This document shows, in pieces, positions 26,601 through 32,294 of a DNA stretch of 64,000 nucleotides. Position numbers and translations under genes: made by a program. The notes below the pieces were generated by a model that was given only the letters and a program-made list of their open reading frames with translations, had not been told where the DNA came from and ran no database searches. The DNA is from HK-STAS-PATE-2 sp046350895 (GTDB taxonomy: Bacteria; Patescibacteriota; Patescibacteriia; 2-12-FULL-60-25): assembly GCA_046350895.1 (NCBI GenBank), contig JAXLZL010000001.1:62001-126000 (forward strand), in the 5' to 3' direction. Numbering within the stretch: position 1 is the first letter of the stretch; each line of letters starts with the position of its first letter.

Positions 26601-27643
26601 GTATCGACGGCATTTTTTACGAAGGTAGCACCTGGAGCGTTGAGGCTATTATTACCAGCTTTATTACTACCCTTGAAGGCATCGACCAAGCCCTGAATCA
26701 AACCCTTCTGCATGATCTTGTTCAAGACTTTTGAAGAAAGCGTATTGATAAATACCGAGGCGGTATAAATGCCCAACTGAGCGGCACCGGCTTGAAACGC
26801 ATTACTAATGATGCCCTGACGTATTTCGCTTTCAGAGGTTTTTGGATCTTTTATCAAATAATCAGACTGCGCCTGCTGAATAACCGCCGCTGGCGTGCGC
26901 ACATTGCCACTCACGATGTCTTCAAGGTTTCTGAAGGCACCCGTTTCTTGGCGGTCTTGTGAAGCGCGCGTGACTTGTTGGTTGATGAGTTGGTTTGAGT
27001 GACCGAGAATACGCAAACTTACGCCAAGGTCACTGCCACCAAACGAAACGCCACTGCTGATATAGTCGTAAATCTCGGTATTTGAAAGCGTGCTATACAA
27101 GCCCTGATAATTGCGGACAACCTGCTGAAAATCACAACGAGGCTGCAAATTAAAATTACCCGCACGCAAGCCCGGAAACTGAGAACCGATGGTCAACTGC
27201 AATTGCAGCAACTGCTGTGGACTCGGTGGCGAACAGAGATTGATACCGGCGCTTCTGAAGAATGAAAGATCAGATAAATCACCAAGCACCTGACCGGCGG
27301 CATCGCCGGCAACATCACCTAAATAAGCGCCGAAACCTTTTTTATAGACCAAGGCGCCTTGCCCCTTGCCACCACTAGCAATGTAGTTGGCTGCATCGTA
27401 GGCAATTTTTGAAGTAAACTTTTGCAGGGCGTTAAAAAAGATGGTTATGCCCGCGGATGCAAGACGCGTTTTGATTTGATTACGCACACGGTCAACAGTT
27501 CGCTCAGCAGCAGCCTCTGCGTCAACAACGGGCAAACCTGAAGCATAAGCGGTACTTGTGACCAAAGGGCCAACCGCTAACCATACCGTAATCGCCGCAA
27601 TCAATGCGGTTGCTACCTTTCGGTTGTGAAGTGAATGTTTCAT
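17627..27643 (-). CDS. Giant (3,338-residue) secreted Cys-rich surface protein
   Basis: Begins with a signal peptide (hydrophobic about 10-33, ending AYASG), so it is exported. Residues about 35-330 are Cys-poor and helical. Between about 570 and 1520 ten copies of C-x6-C-x2-[FYL] recur (for example CLERDASCRSY, CKQEDVGCETF, CKDEAIGCRAF). Two jelly-roll-like carbohydrate-binding-type domains are interspersed, at about 665-830 (SSFETSNGTPAKLDGW) and 1131-1290 (ALYRVSFWAKAPGSSP). The last ~900 residues have dense Cys clusters (CNADSDCPAG, CTTDAQCAAGDSC) and a PKD-like strand KRVYIDWGDGQ near 3045. I see no C-terminal anchor. It follows 6 bp after the membrane protein at 27650. Adhesion or host contact is likely but inferred. 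The reading frame is uninterrupted for 10 kb. Confidence 0.85.
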   Translation of the reverse strand: MKHSLHNRKVATALIAAITVWLAVGPLVTSTAYASGLPVVDAEAAAERTVDRVRNQIKTRLASAGITIFFNALQKFTSKIAYDAANYIASGGKGQGALVYKKGFGAYLGDVAGDAAGQVLGDLSDLSFFRSAGINLCSPPSPQQLLQLQLTIGSQFPGLRAGNFNLQPRCDFQQVVRNYQGLYSTLSNTEIYDYISSGVSFGGSDLGVSLRILGHSNQLINQQVTRASQDRQETGAFRNLEDIVSGNVRTPAAVIQQAQSDYLIKDPKTSESEIRQGIISNAFQAGAAQLGIYTASVFINTLSSKVLNKIMQKGLIQGLVDAFKGSNKAGNNSLNAPGATFVKNAVDTRLANIDLRDVNLLRNSDIEVLSDLYSCPEEGRNIWNCAMDEALAQVVSGQGDEGNLTIGKAMEQGLMKSDWRLIPVTNAKENQDRLCYTYAYCAGNLAKLRSMRIIPVGFEFAANSPENIARCQSTTGCVTLKEVVDGFSQCNDQGLRDAQHPWCKLVDSNWVLTSFPQQCRLSGYGDTLISSRTAPQRREECRDVQTCLQRDEKGQCVGGYGYCVAEKTTYRFNSTQCLERDASCRSYTTRAGTDVAYLRNTIDGSVCTTDNVGCEGYFSQRNADGSWNTSGPKFYADKTLTACASGDEGCTKLLAAEIGGTALNQLQNSSFETSNGTPAKLDGWTSGDATFDYVAPTVADGNGAVDGTRAYEAVAATLSQNVRVVPGNIVTVSANVRAKSAGAASVNVSIGTGASAADLASIYRSSGCVASGNPAISVSSFGTNWQRFECSFVVPPGGNTANVVITGSNALVDAVQFEEGEYATPFVDGVNRSLPVVHMKVAPEELNCQGTAQDSPSCAKYARVCKQIDAGCQGYRDANGGDEVPAILSKNDLCPQQCVGYAEFRKQASAFDLVKDIDPNFSDDADTAPDYFIPSTASQCKQEDVGCETFTNVEQSVQGGETAQSFSYLRACRKPDPQRTKSYYVWEGSSESGYQLRTFSLISAASIVTGETAVGPEILAKRGTDGTVKTPSSCNENLWRTGTDPDCRQFYDKDGNVFYRYYSQTVLSTDQCVALRISRSGQGDDCRKTGGEFREATGECIYNAYLGESRSCQASVAGCRAFKGSSAGNVTTVLTESFRNGRGAFNNGDISDESVLVGDKSLRLSASAPLTVANYANEKGALYRVSFWAKAPGSSPIAIQLRSLAGSNPASAIGTVSLGADWQRYSLGLFSGPDIATAQLEVSVPGIGSRLVFIDEVRVERVQDTVYVVNKSWNTPAQCDTSYAGAPEPQAMLGCREYKDRFNNTVYAHRFTRLCKDEAIGCRAFVDTRNSDSAYAQTFTQQDATPVTIAGTSSTYPASTTVRPADRMTYLVYDKSKLCQAENDSCRAFGKPNYTPDRSGIKDVTTVYLKDDITKYGEALCKPSEEFCEEFDHQGAKEYFRAPEGKVCEYKEGVRLSAADFASAPTGSPLKTLPDGNYNGWFVQGSNTPCYPSILANGNTFGMAQRGDAAYAGWTSTCSASQDSCTEFRDVNDTTDPNHSSGKPYFFLNNDSIDKSSCGGQIDPANGCVLLRDVADNALRYNAKATADAYAKNGYKPTAPIDCIANSTNASCVATNQGGINDANLIVKVNLDRDCAQWLGCRSSETVFDPATRNYKDICTDLALCDKSTGKPGDIFCSHYVDRASSTVESVLTEGSFFDSAVYSSRAVGLGTKDYSGYALPNTFQISDTKTLRVGKDGLTTAFYPEAAARFGQDYRLAAKVKMGPSKLFTPVGVGAVTQCIPNGSAGPNQAKVLDNDALGQANPDLKLCSYVTKEGKTIIGFYNFSECSATKTFYCYLPVKAETDAVNFDKLAEKFKLDDPKSDANLTTAYPPAECRSNPEADSPFGTSYVTEWDTAKTPPAPTERVEGFDNANTCEYGQDCSCTYKRVTYNTQTKFYAPTAQDVLPAICVGGPRDGQTCIPKGLNDGTVSDGTGADTITQGINAAQAALSCGTNGQCVAYNKLEIIKGVFGQCLERDSTQFNGANQADRPCLTWDPNPILFGDKDPFHYQPTAGYLPPQNAGQYYCTSAAKPATTVSLDYRNIRRFSQAADGNYYPNPLQPETYESAHNRACEGGRSGCSTRWDRQGQGWFDDQFRASSSTYVGDMKQLMFRPHNWIPEVKDNIFDVVEPTKGDTSYNSIVGATGFPSWNLCSTADKYMGSNPDYKSLRLVDAADGYTETFYRINSPATLSLIGATATVESAKNVLSDANIGYINIKPTANGEVGRLACGYQSEFVDNVGSINYSDQTSLTGGESKWRTKFEGEYNSFLSRANENIVKDESGVKPFVGPCVQMDVAGVSSNTNASTVYDGEKQFAQSAEGKSDADLFKGQQCQFKTWETGYRLNDADNAFSALKNGLSLENIRTYPYRSNDSCKDSPNPWFGIRAVFQSEYDGTKPDGTWSFVGFWVSSCAGKTGGDHRFMYFTVDLGTASICKELAEVKSAYTNQDAAFTDRVWSQGQYRDPSTGLQWGTTNAPFSSALNTGVAGKQPLFQDGGEMAGFSAKVVPTFLRSGVRTYYSSSAFPRDKYAFLSNMFARVYRVYTYQLEAVTKNDKVCLEGPLKGKNCTTNGTADCNLDGKCDANALTAADRSVTYACNKGPGKGLECSTTPECQGLVFAGNGGTGKLRALNRCILDTSKASFNGSTYTVGAQSGLSVSAAATLKAFKCDGVGNLNGGDSTVTNCNVPTSGASDECPIIAPSTNASTKGTVAAECVPVNTSDATKGKACRYRGSNVGQGSNPSSPDDLVFFSALNTAGITRSGWNNTNQAPTFNGQYYSCTTDADCIVTKDDALKAQKCTTIPAKDSLFGRCVGGLKENEVCRTNDTGACKVTSFASGVGSLNSCGAVTSPECTSVTIPGDANSDDPDKDTNICTHGVGYYPRLDLCPNPSDEYCGLVSYKITDPNSLNPKSDYPLPTDVTLGHYTPTFLGSSEPASSFNYITYYTPRPPVVAAPDTRNCSSPGQCEVAQTNAFNLSGQTSGALNAGIGQFTASMRFYAWAAHNQMPLKRVYIDWGDGQNTKVAETKLKNHKPFCNVQSECSDQVRAAGLTCNADSDCPAGAGLCKLTGVCQKQPQKYCSADAECSGVKGDKCVIRTMFGNSRDACDSNYFDFSHVYVCNSSVAKSLPKCSVTAAVAGRHCSRDASKSCTTDAQCAAGDSCIAEIMAPPGGCFDDINDASGSKTNSCYFTPRLQVMDNWGWCTGECRSVATSGQVLDASTSKIRHTYGGCYAGAATDPEDSTTPSNIKLNNILSEDLMYKASSINRNLNECGVNEPADLSTSTTRPWIVYPGAVQLRPGN

Positions 27644-27649
27644 ACGAGA

Positions 27650-28360
27650 TTATGGATTGGTCGTGGTTGCTTGAGTTGAACTTGTGGCCGTACCGGTTGA
27701 TGACGATGCTTCTTGCTGAAGTTTTAGGCGGATCGAGAGCACCTCATCATAAGCCGCTTGGTAAACCTCATCGATTTGGCCGTCAGGCAAACCGTTAAGC
27801 TCATCATCGGTGACGTAGCCTGTCGTTTTGAGATACTCGCGTTTCTGCGCAGGGGTGAGCGTTTTTGGATCAGGAGCATTCGTGATGAATTGCTCAACCG
27901 GATTCGACGCCTCAGTGAGCAGATCGCCATTCGTCGAAGTCGTGGTGCGATTGGCATTGAGACCCTGTATGCATTGCTGGCCTTTTGGGCAATTCGGGTC
28001 TTGGCCTTGGGCGATCTCGAGCGCATCCGGCAATCCGTCTGAATCTGAGTCGGCGAGGTATGGCGAGGTTTTATAAACTTTCAATTCGCTGTAATCGTTC
28101 AAACCATCGCGGTCAGTGTCTTTTTTGCGCAATTCGAGATCTTGGTTGTTTTGTGCGATCAGGTCATTGTATTGCTGCGTTGATTGCTTGACCGCCGACA
28201 ACGGAACGAAAAAAGGCCCGGTGATTCTCAGCCGCAAATAGGCAGCCGAAAAACCGAGCACGCCAATGCCGACAATAGATAAAACGCCTATGGCAAATTG
28301 GCTCTCTTGCGAGAGCTCTTGCCACCAGGCTCGCAACCGCTCAATCGGCGCAAAGGGCAT
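27650..28360 (-). CDS. Single-span membrane protein with type-3 calcium-binding repeats
   Basis: A 236-residue protein: a short cytoplasmic N-terminus, one membrane span (about 22-45), a polar linker, then two thrombospondin type-3-like loops (DTDRDGLND and DSDSDGLPD, about 81-114), ending in a Ser/Thr-rich tail. It lies directly before the giant gene with a 6-bp gap and probably shares its transcript. It could be a membrane anchor or a partner for the giant protein. A TGa-extended TATCAT box (28367-28372) ends 6 nt before the start codon, so the mRNA is probably leaderless. Confidence 0.8.
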   Translation of the reverse strand: MPFAPIERLRAWWQELSQESQFAIGVLSIVGIGVLGFSAAYLRLRITGPFFVPLSAVKQSTQQYNDLIAQNNQDLELRKKDTDRDGLNDYSELKVYKTSPYLADSDSDGLPDALEIAQGQDPNCPKGQQCIQGLNANRTTTSTNGDLLTEASNPVEQFITNAPDPKTLTPAQKREYLKTTGYVTDDELNGLPDGQIDEVYQAAYDEVLSIRLKLQQEASSSTGTATSSTQATTTNP

Positions 28361-28410
28361 AGAAGAATGATATCAGGTAAACGGCTCTCAATCTAGCTTA
28401 AAAAGCCGAC

Positions 28411-28439
28411 TTATCAACATACAAGGTTCGCGGTATACT
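28411..28439 (+). promoter_or_regulatory. hsp20 promoter, leaderless type
   Basis: TTATCA (28411-28416), 17-bp spacer, TATACT (28434-28439). The start codon is only 8 nt past the -10 box. Confidence 0.65.
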
Positions 28440-28447
28440 GGCAACCT

Positions 28448-28828
28448 ATGCAAGATCTTTTTGCCCTTTCTCCCCAAGACCAGGACTGGCTCGAACAACC
28501 CGCTGAAGGCGAGCTTCATGTTGACGTCTTTCGCGATGGCGACCAGTTAGTGATCCGCTCGAGTGCGGCCGGCGTCAAAGCCGAAGATCTCACGCTCTCG
28601 GTTGATGGAGACCTGCTAACGATTCGCGGTGAACGCAAAGAACAGCAAGAAGTGAGTGATGAAGACTGGTTTCATCGCGAATGCTATTGGGGCGCCTTCA
28701 GCCGCTCGCTCGTCTTGCCGCTTGATGTGGACGCCGACCATGCCATAGCTAGCATGAAGGACGGCATTCTTGAGATCCGCCTCCCTATCCGCAATAGTGC
28801 AAAAACGATCCAAATTCGCACCAAGTAA
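28448..28828 (+). CDS. Small heat-shock protein, Hsp20/alpha-crystallin family
   Basis: A 126-residue holdase-type chaperone. The alpha-crystallin domain spans most of the protein (LHVDVFRDGDQLVIRSSAAG, LTLSVDGDLLTIRGER, FSRSLVLPLDVD, SMKDGILEIRLP). The N-terminal arm is short and the C-terminal tail lacks a clear I-x-I beyond TIQIRTK. The -10 box ends 8 nt before the ATG, with no SD site. The vanW gene follows after 49 bp on the same strand. Confidence 0.93.
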   Translation: MQDLFALSPQDQDWLEQPAEGELHVDVFRDGDQLVIRSSAAGVKAEDLTLSVDGDLLTIRGERKEQQEVSDEDWFHRECYWGAFSRSLVLPLDVDADHAIASMKDGILEIRLPIRNSAKTIQIRTK

Positions 28829-28877
28829 TCCACTTTTAGCGCTAGGCATAAAGCAAAAGTCCCTGTATTCTACCGAT

Positions 28878-30740
28878 ATGAAGGAGTCGCTCTCGTCGGT
28901 CTTTTTGAAGACCTTGTACCTTTTTGCCATCATTGGCGGACTCGCCTTTGCTCTTTCTGGCACCGGATTCGTTGCGGCTTACACCTATGACAAGGTCTTT
29001 GACGGGCGCATCCTCCCCGGCGTCATGATCGGCAATGAGCGCCTAGATGGACTGCATTACGACAAGGCTCGTGCCACTATCGAAGACGCCATCGATACCG
29101 CGACCCGCAACGGCTTCACCTTTCAGTTTCGCGATCAAATCCACACCCTTTCACGCACGTCGGTGCCGCTTGAAGACCCTGATGTCGCAACCGACCTCTT
29201 AGACTGTCGACCAGACGAAGCCTTGAAAGCCGCTTTTGAAACCGGCCGTGGCCAGGGTTTTGTTTTGGATGCCCTCACCCGAGTCCGACTCGCCTTGTAT
29301 CCCAAGCATATCGACATGCCTTGCAAGGGCGACGGTGTTCTTTTAAAAAAACAGCTTGAGTCAGCCTTGGCGGATGTGCAATCCCCGGCTATTGATGCCC
29401 GCCTCACTTCTACCGAAGCCAGCGGCACTATGCCGGTAATTGCCGTTGAGGCTGAAAAAATCGGTATTTCAGCCGATATAGACGGTGCAGTCGCCCGTTG
29501 GCTCGCCATGACCAAGCGCATGGACTACCAACAAATCACCATCGTTAGCAATGAAACCCTCCCGAGAGTAACCAAGGCACAACTTGAACCACTCGCAAAT
29601 GAAGCACCTGGTTATCTTGCCAAGACTCCCATCACCCTGATGCTCGATCGCGCACCCTATACCGTCACAACGAGCACCTTGGCAGAATGGCTGACCGCCA
29701 CGGCTACGGCCAGCGGCTATAAGCTCACGCTCTCACCTGATGCTATTGTTGATACCCTGGCAAAACCCGCCTCGGTTGTCGTACAAGAAGCAAAAAACGG
29801 TTTTCTTGAATTGAATAGCGACAATACCATTAAAACCTTTACCGCTCCTGTTGAAGGCGTGGCCATCGATGGCGCGGCGACGGCAAAACTGATTTTAGAC
29901 AGCTTCGATTCGACCTCGACCAAAAAAACGCCGATTGCCGTCAGTTTCACGCGCTCCGTGCCACGCATCGAAGGCCCTGATGCCGAGCGTCTTGGCTTCC
30001 GCGACCTGCTTGGCGTCGGTAATTCATACTTTGACGGATCCCCTGCTAACCGCCGCAAAAATATCGCCAAAGGCAAAGAAAAAATGAACGGCGTTTTGAT
30101 CGCTCCTGGCGAAACATTCTCGCAGCTTAAAACCCTCGGCTCAATCGACGGTGCCAATGGCTGGTACCCTGAGCTTGTGATTAAAGGCGATAAAACAACC
30201 CCTGAATTTGGCGGCGGCCTCTGCCAAATTGGCTCTACTTCGTTCAGGGCCGCCATGGCTGCCGGCCTCAAAATCGTCGAACGCCGCAATCATAGCTACC
30301 GCGTGCGCTACTACGAACCTATCGGCACCGATGCAACCATTTATGAACCTTCGCCGGATTTTAAATTTCAAAACGATACTCCAGCGCATGTCTTGATCAC
30401 CACTGAAATGAAAGGTGATGCCCTGCACTTCTACGTTTGGGGTACCGATGATGGCCGCAAAGCCTCACAAAAACTCTCTGGCGCCTACAATATCATCCCA
30501 GCACCGCCAACCAAATATATTGAGACCACCGACCTCAAACCTGGCCAAAAACATTGCACTGAGTCAGCCCATGCTGGGGCCACGGCCCATGTCGACTATA
30601 CCGTCAGCTATGCCGACGGTACGAGCAGTACCGAGCGTTTTGTCAGCGTCTATAAGCCATGGGGCGCCGTCTGTCTCATTGGCTCAGATAAAAATACCCC
30701 CTCGACGGTTGACGAGACCGGTATCAATAATCCGAACTAA
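28878..30740 (+). CDS. VanW family protein with peptidoglycan-binding-type repeats
   Basis: A 620-residue membrane-anchored outer protein. The start at 28878 (MKESLSSVFLKTLYLF) puts one membrane span at about 8-34; the longer open frame runs back into hsp20. Residues about 60-370 contain two copies of a PG_binding_4-like region (VMIGNERLDGLHYDKARATI and later). The VanW domain covers about 380-550, with GETFSQLKTLGSIDGANGWY, EFGGGLCQIGSTSFRAA and RNHSYRVRYYEPIGTDATIY. The C-terminal ~80 residues are beta-rich. VanW proteins accompany vancomycin-type and wall genes, but their reaction is not firmly known. Confidence 0.9.
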   Translation: MKESLSSVFLKTLYLFAIIGGLAFALSGTGFVAAYTYDKVFDGRILPGVMIGNERLDGLHYDKARATIEDAIDTATRNGFTFQFRDQIHTLSRTSVPLEDPDVATDLLDCRPDEALKAAFETGRGQGFVLDALTRVRLALYPKHIDMPCKGDGVLLKKQLESALADVQSPAIDARLTSTEASGTMPVIAVEAEKIGISADIDGAVARWLAMTKRMDYQQITIVSNETLPRVTKAQLEPLANEAPGYLAKTPITLMLDRAPYTVTTSTLAEWLTATATASGYKLTLSPDAIVDTLAKPASVVVQEAKNGFLELNSDNTIKTFTAPVEGVAIDGAATAKLILDSFDSTSTKKTPIAVSFTRSVPRIEGPDAERLGFRDLLGVGNSYFDGSPANRRKNIAKGKEKMNGVLIAPGETFSQLKTLGSIDGANGWYPELVIKGDKTTPEFGGGLCQIGSTSFRAAMAAGLKIVERRNHSYRVRYYEPIGTDATIYEPSPDFKFQNDTPAHVLITTEMKGDALHFYVWGTDDGRKASQKLSGAYNIIPAPPTKYIETTDLKPGQKHCTESAHAGATAHVDYTVSYADGTSSTERFVSVYKPWGAVCLIGSDKNTPSTVDETGINNPN

Positions 30741-30741
30741 C

Positions 30742-30770
30742 AAAAAATACCCCTAAAAACGGGGATTTTT
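30742..30770. terminator. Terminator after vanW
   Basis: A-run, CCCC, 7-nt loop, GGGG, then ATTTTT directly after the stop codon. The stem is A/T-extended and could work on both strands. Confidence 0.65.
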
Positions 30771-30790
30771 GGCCAAGATAAGCCCTACTC

Positions 30791-30819
30791 TTGACATTCT
30801 GGGTTTATTTGTGTATACT
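30791..30819 (+). promoter_or_regulatory. Consensus promoter of the structured RNA
   Basis: TTGACA (30791-30796) and TATACT (30814-30819) with an exact 17-bp spacer. No open frame follows on this strand, and the next gene (trxB) is convergent. Confidence 0.8.
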
Positions 30820-30825
30820 CCAGGT

Positions 30826-30965
30826 CACTTCTTTGACAGCCGTTTAAGCAATCCGCGTTCACGACAAGCATGGAATCTTTGCGTAGGGTGCCGCAGGTCT
30901 TCGGACTCGCTCTCCCCTATAGAAAGATTTCTTGAATGCGGATTGCTTAAGTCGCTGTCTTTTTT
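30826..30965 (+). ncRNA. Stand-alone structured RNA, 6S RNA-like rod
   Basis: About 140 nt from a consensus promoter to a T6 run. The ends pair: a 6-bp closing helix (30835-30840 with 30954-30959), a 3x3 internal loop, then an 18-bp helix with one G-U (30844-30861 with 30933-30950). After an asymmetric bulge (about 10 nt on the 5' side, 1 on the 3' side), a 9-bp helix (30872-30880 with 30924-30932) and a 5-bp helix lead to an apical hairpin with a UUCG loop. A long rod with an open asymmetric bubble and a terminator-like 3' end is the architecture of 6S RNA, which mimics an open promoter for RNA polymerase. The identification rests on shape only, and 6S RNAs are usually longer (about 180 nt). 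Confidence 0.6.
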
Positions 30966-30974
30966 GTTACCCGG

Positions 30975-31892
30975 CTAATGAGAGAGGTATTTTTCGGCAT
31001 CGAGCGCAGCCATGCAGCCCGAACCAGCAGCCGTGATAGCCTGGCGATAGCGAGAGTCCTGAACATCACCGCAAGCAAAGAGACCCGGGACATTGGTCAT
31101 GCTCGTACCCGGCACGGTTTTGACGTAGCGGTTCTCGTCCAGATCAACCAAACCCTCAACCAGCTTCACGTTTGGCTCATGGCCAATCGCGGCAAAGACG
31201 CCATCGATCGCCATCTCGGTCACTTCACCCGTTTGGGTGTTTTTTAATTTGACGCCGGTCACCATCTCTTGGTCTACGCCTAAAATCTCAACCACTTCGC
31301 TGTTCCAAATCACCTTGATTTTTGGGTTATTGAGGGCGCGTTCTTGCATGATTTTTGAGGCCTTGAAACTGTCGCGGCGGTGGACGATATGCACCTCTTC
31401 GGCAAAGCGGGTTAAGAAGCTGGCTTCCTCCATGGCACTGTCGCCGCCGCCAACCACAATCACTTTTTTACCGCGAAAGAAGAAACCATCACAGGTCGCA
31501 CAAGCGCTGACACCTTTGCCATACAGAGCTTTTTCGGATTCGAGCCCGATGCGGCGCGCTGTGGCACCTGTTGAAAGAATCACCGTCTTGCTCTGGTAGG
31601 ATTCGCCGCCCGCCATCACTTCAAAACCGCCTTCGATTTGTTTGATCGAGTCAACGTGTTTTGAGATGATTTCAGTTTCAAAGCGGGCCGCTTGGGCGCG
31701 CATCTCGGCCATCAAGTCCGGGCCAAGGATCCCCTTTTGAAAACCAGGAAAGTTTTCAACTTCGGTCGTGGTCATGAGTTGGCCGCCGGGTTCATTGCCT
31801 TCAAAAACGATCGGTTTTAATTCTGCACGCGCAGCATAAACCGCGGCCGTCCAACCGGCAGGCCCAGAACCCACGATAATGACATTACGCAT
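30975..31892 (-). CDS. trxB: Thioredoxin reductase
   Basis: An FAD/NADPH flavoenzyme that reduces thioredoxin. It has the N-terminal FAD motif VGSGPAGWTAA, the redox pair CATC, the NADPH-binding GGGDSAMEEA and HRRDSF, and the C-terminal FACGDVQD. The ATG at 31892 (MRNVIIVGSG) is preferred; an in-frame GTG at 31901 directly abuts the trxA stop and would add three residues. It is co-transcribed after trxA and converges on the structured RNA gene. Confidence 0.95.
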   Translation of the reverse strand: MRNVIIVGSGPAGWTAAVYAARAELKPIVFEGNEPGGQLMTTTEVENFPGFQKGILGPDLMAEMRAQAARFETEIISKHVDSIKQIEGGFEVMAGGESYQSKTVILSTGATARRIGLESEKALYGKGVSACATCDGFFFRGKKVIVVGGGDSAMEEASFLTRFAEEVHIVHRRDSFKASKIMQERALNNPKIKVIWNSEVVEILGVDQEMVTGVKLKNTQTGEVTEMAIDGVFAAIGHEPNVKLVEGLVDLDENRYVKTVPGTSMTNVPGLFACGDVQDSRYRQAITAAGSGCMAALDAEKYLSH

Positions 31893-31901
31893 ACGCAACA
31901 C

Positions 31902-32225
31902 TTAATTGATGTACGCGGCAAGCTTTTCTTTGAGCGCTTCTTTGGTCATGGCGCCGACAAACTTCTCAACGACTTCACCATTCTTGAAAACGATTGACGT
32001 TGGGATTGAGAGCACGCGGTACTCCATGGCCACATGCTGGGCGGCATCAACGTCCAATTTACCGATAACGAGCTTTGACGGATCGACTTCGTTTGAAACT
32101 TCTTCAACGATCGGGCCAAAGGCTTTGCAAGGTGGGCACCATTCAGCCCAGAAATCAACAAATACCGGTACTGGGGACTTCAATACTTCTTGTTCAAAGT
32201 TTTCTTGCGTAAAGTGTTTGGCCAT
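31902..32225 (-). CDS. trxA: Thioredoxin with a CPPC active site
   Basis: A 107-residue single-domain thioredoxin without a signal peptide, so cytoplasmic. The fold markers FVDFWAEWC, the cis-proline SIPTSIVF and KNGEVVEKFVG are all present. The active site is WCPPC (C30, C33), where most thioredoxins have WCGPC; this change alters the redox potential in studied enzymes. trxB follows at once, so the pair forms a complete reducing unit. Confidence 0.95.
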   Translation of the reverse strand: MAKHFTQENFEQEVLKSPVPVFVDFWAEWCPPCKAFGPIVEEVSNEVDPSKLVIGKLDVDAAQHVAMEYRVLSIPTSIVFKNGEVVEKFVGAMTKEALKEKLAAYIN

Positions 32226-32252
32226 AATGTTCTGGAAAAGAATCGTCCATAG

Positions 32253-32281
32253 ATCTTAAAGACGAAACCGCCCCCTGACAA
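32253..32281 (-). promoter_or_regulatory. trxA promoter, overlapping the infB terminator
   Basis: TTGTCA (32276-32281), 17-bp spacer, TAAGAT (32253-32258) on the minus strand. The -35 hexamer is exactly the 6-nt loop of the hairpin that follows infB. Confidence 0.6.
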
Positions 32282-32292
32282 GGGAGCGGTTT
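32265..32292 (-). terminator. Hairpin after infB
   Basis: An 11-bp stem with one U-G wobble (32265-32275 with 32282-32292) starts 3 bp past the infB stop. The T-tract is weak on the minus strand (TTTCGTCTTT), so read-through into trxA is possible. Confidence 0.55.
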
Positions 32293-32294
32293 TA

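Noticed and set aside
30826..30965. Riboswitch or leader attenuator reading of the structured RNA
   Set aside because: No gene follows on the same strand; trxB is convergent and ends 10 bp away.
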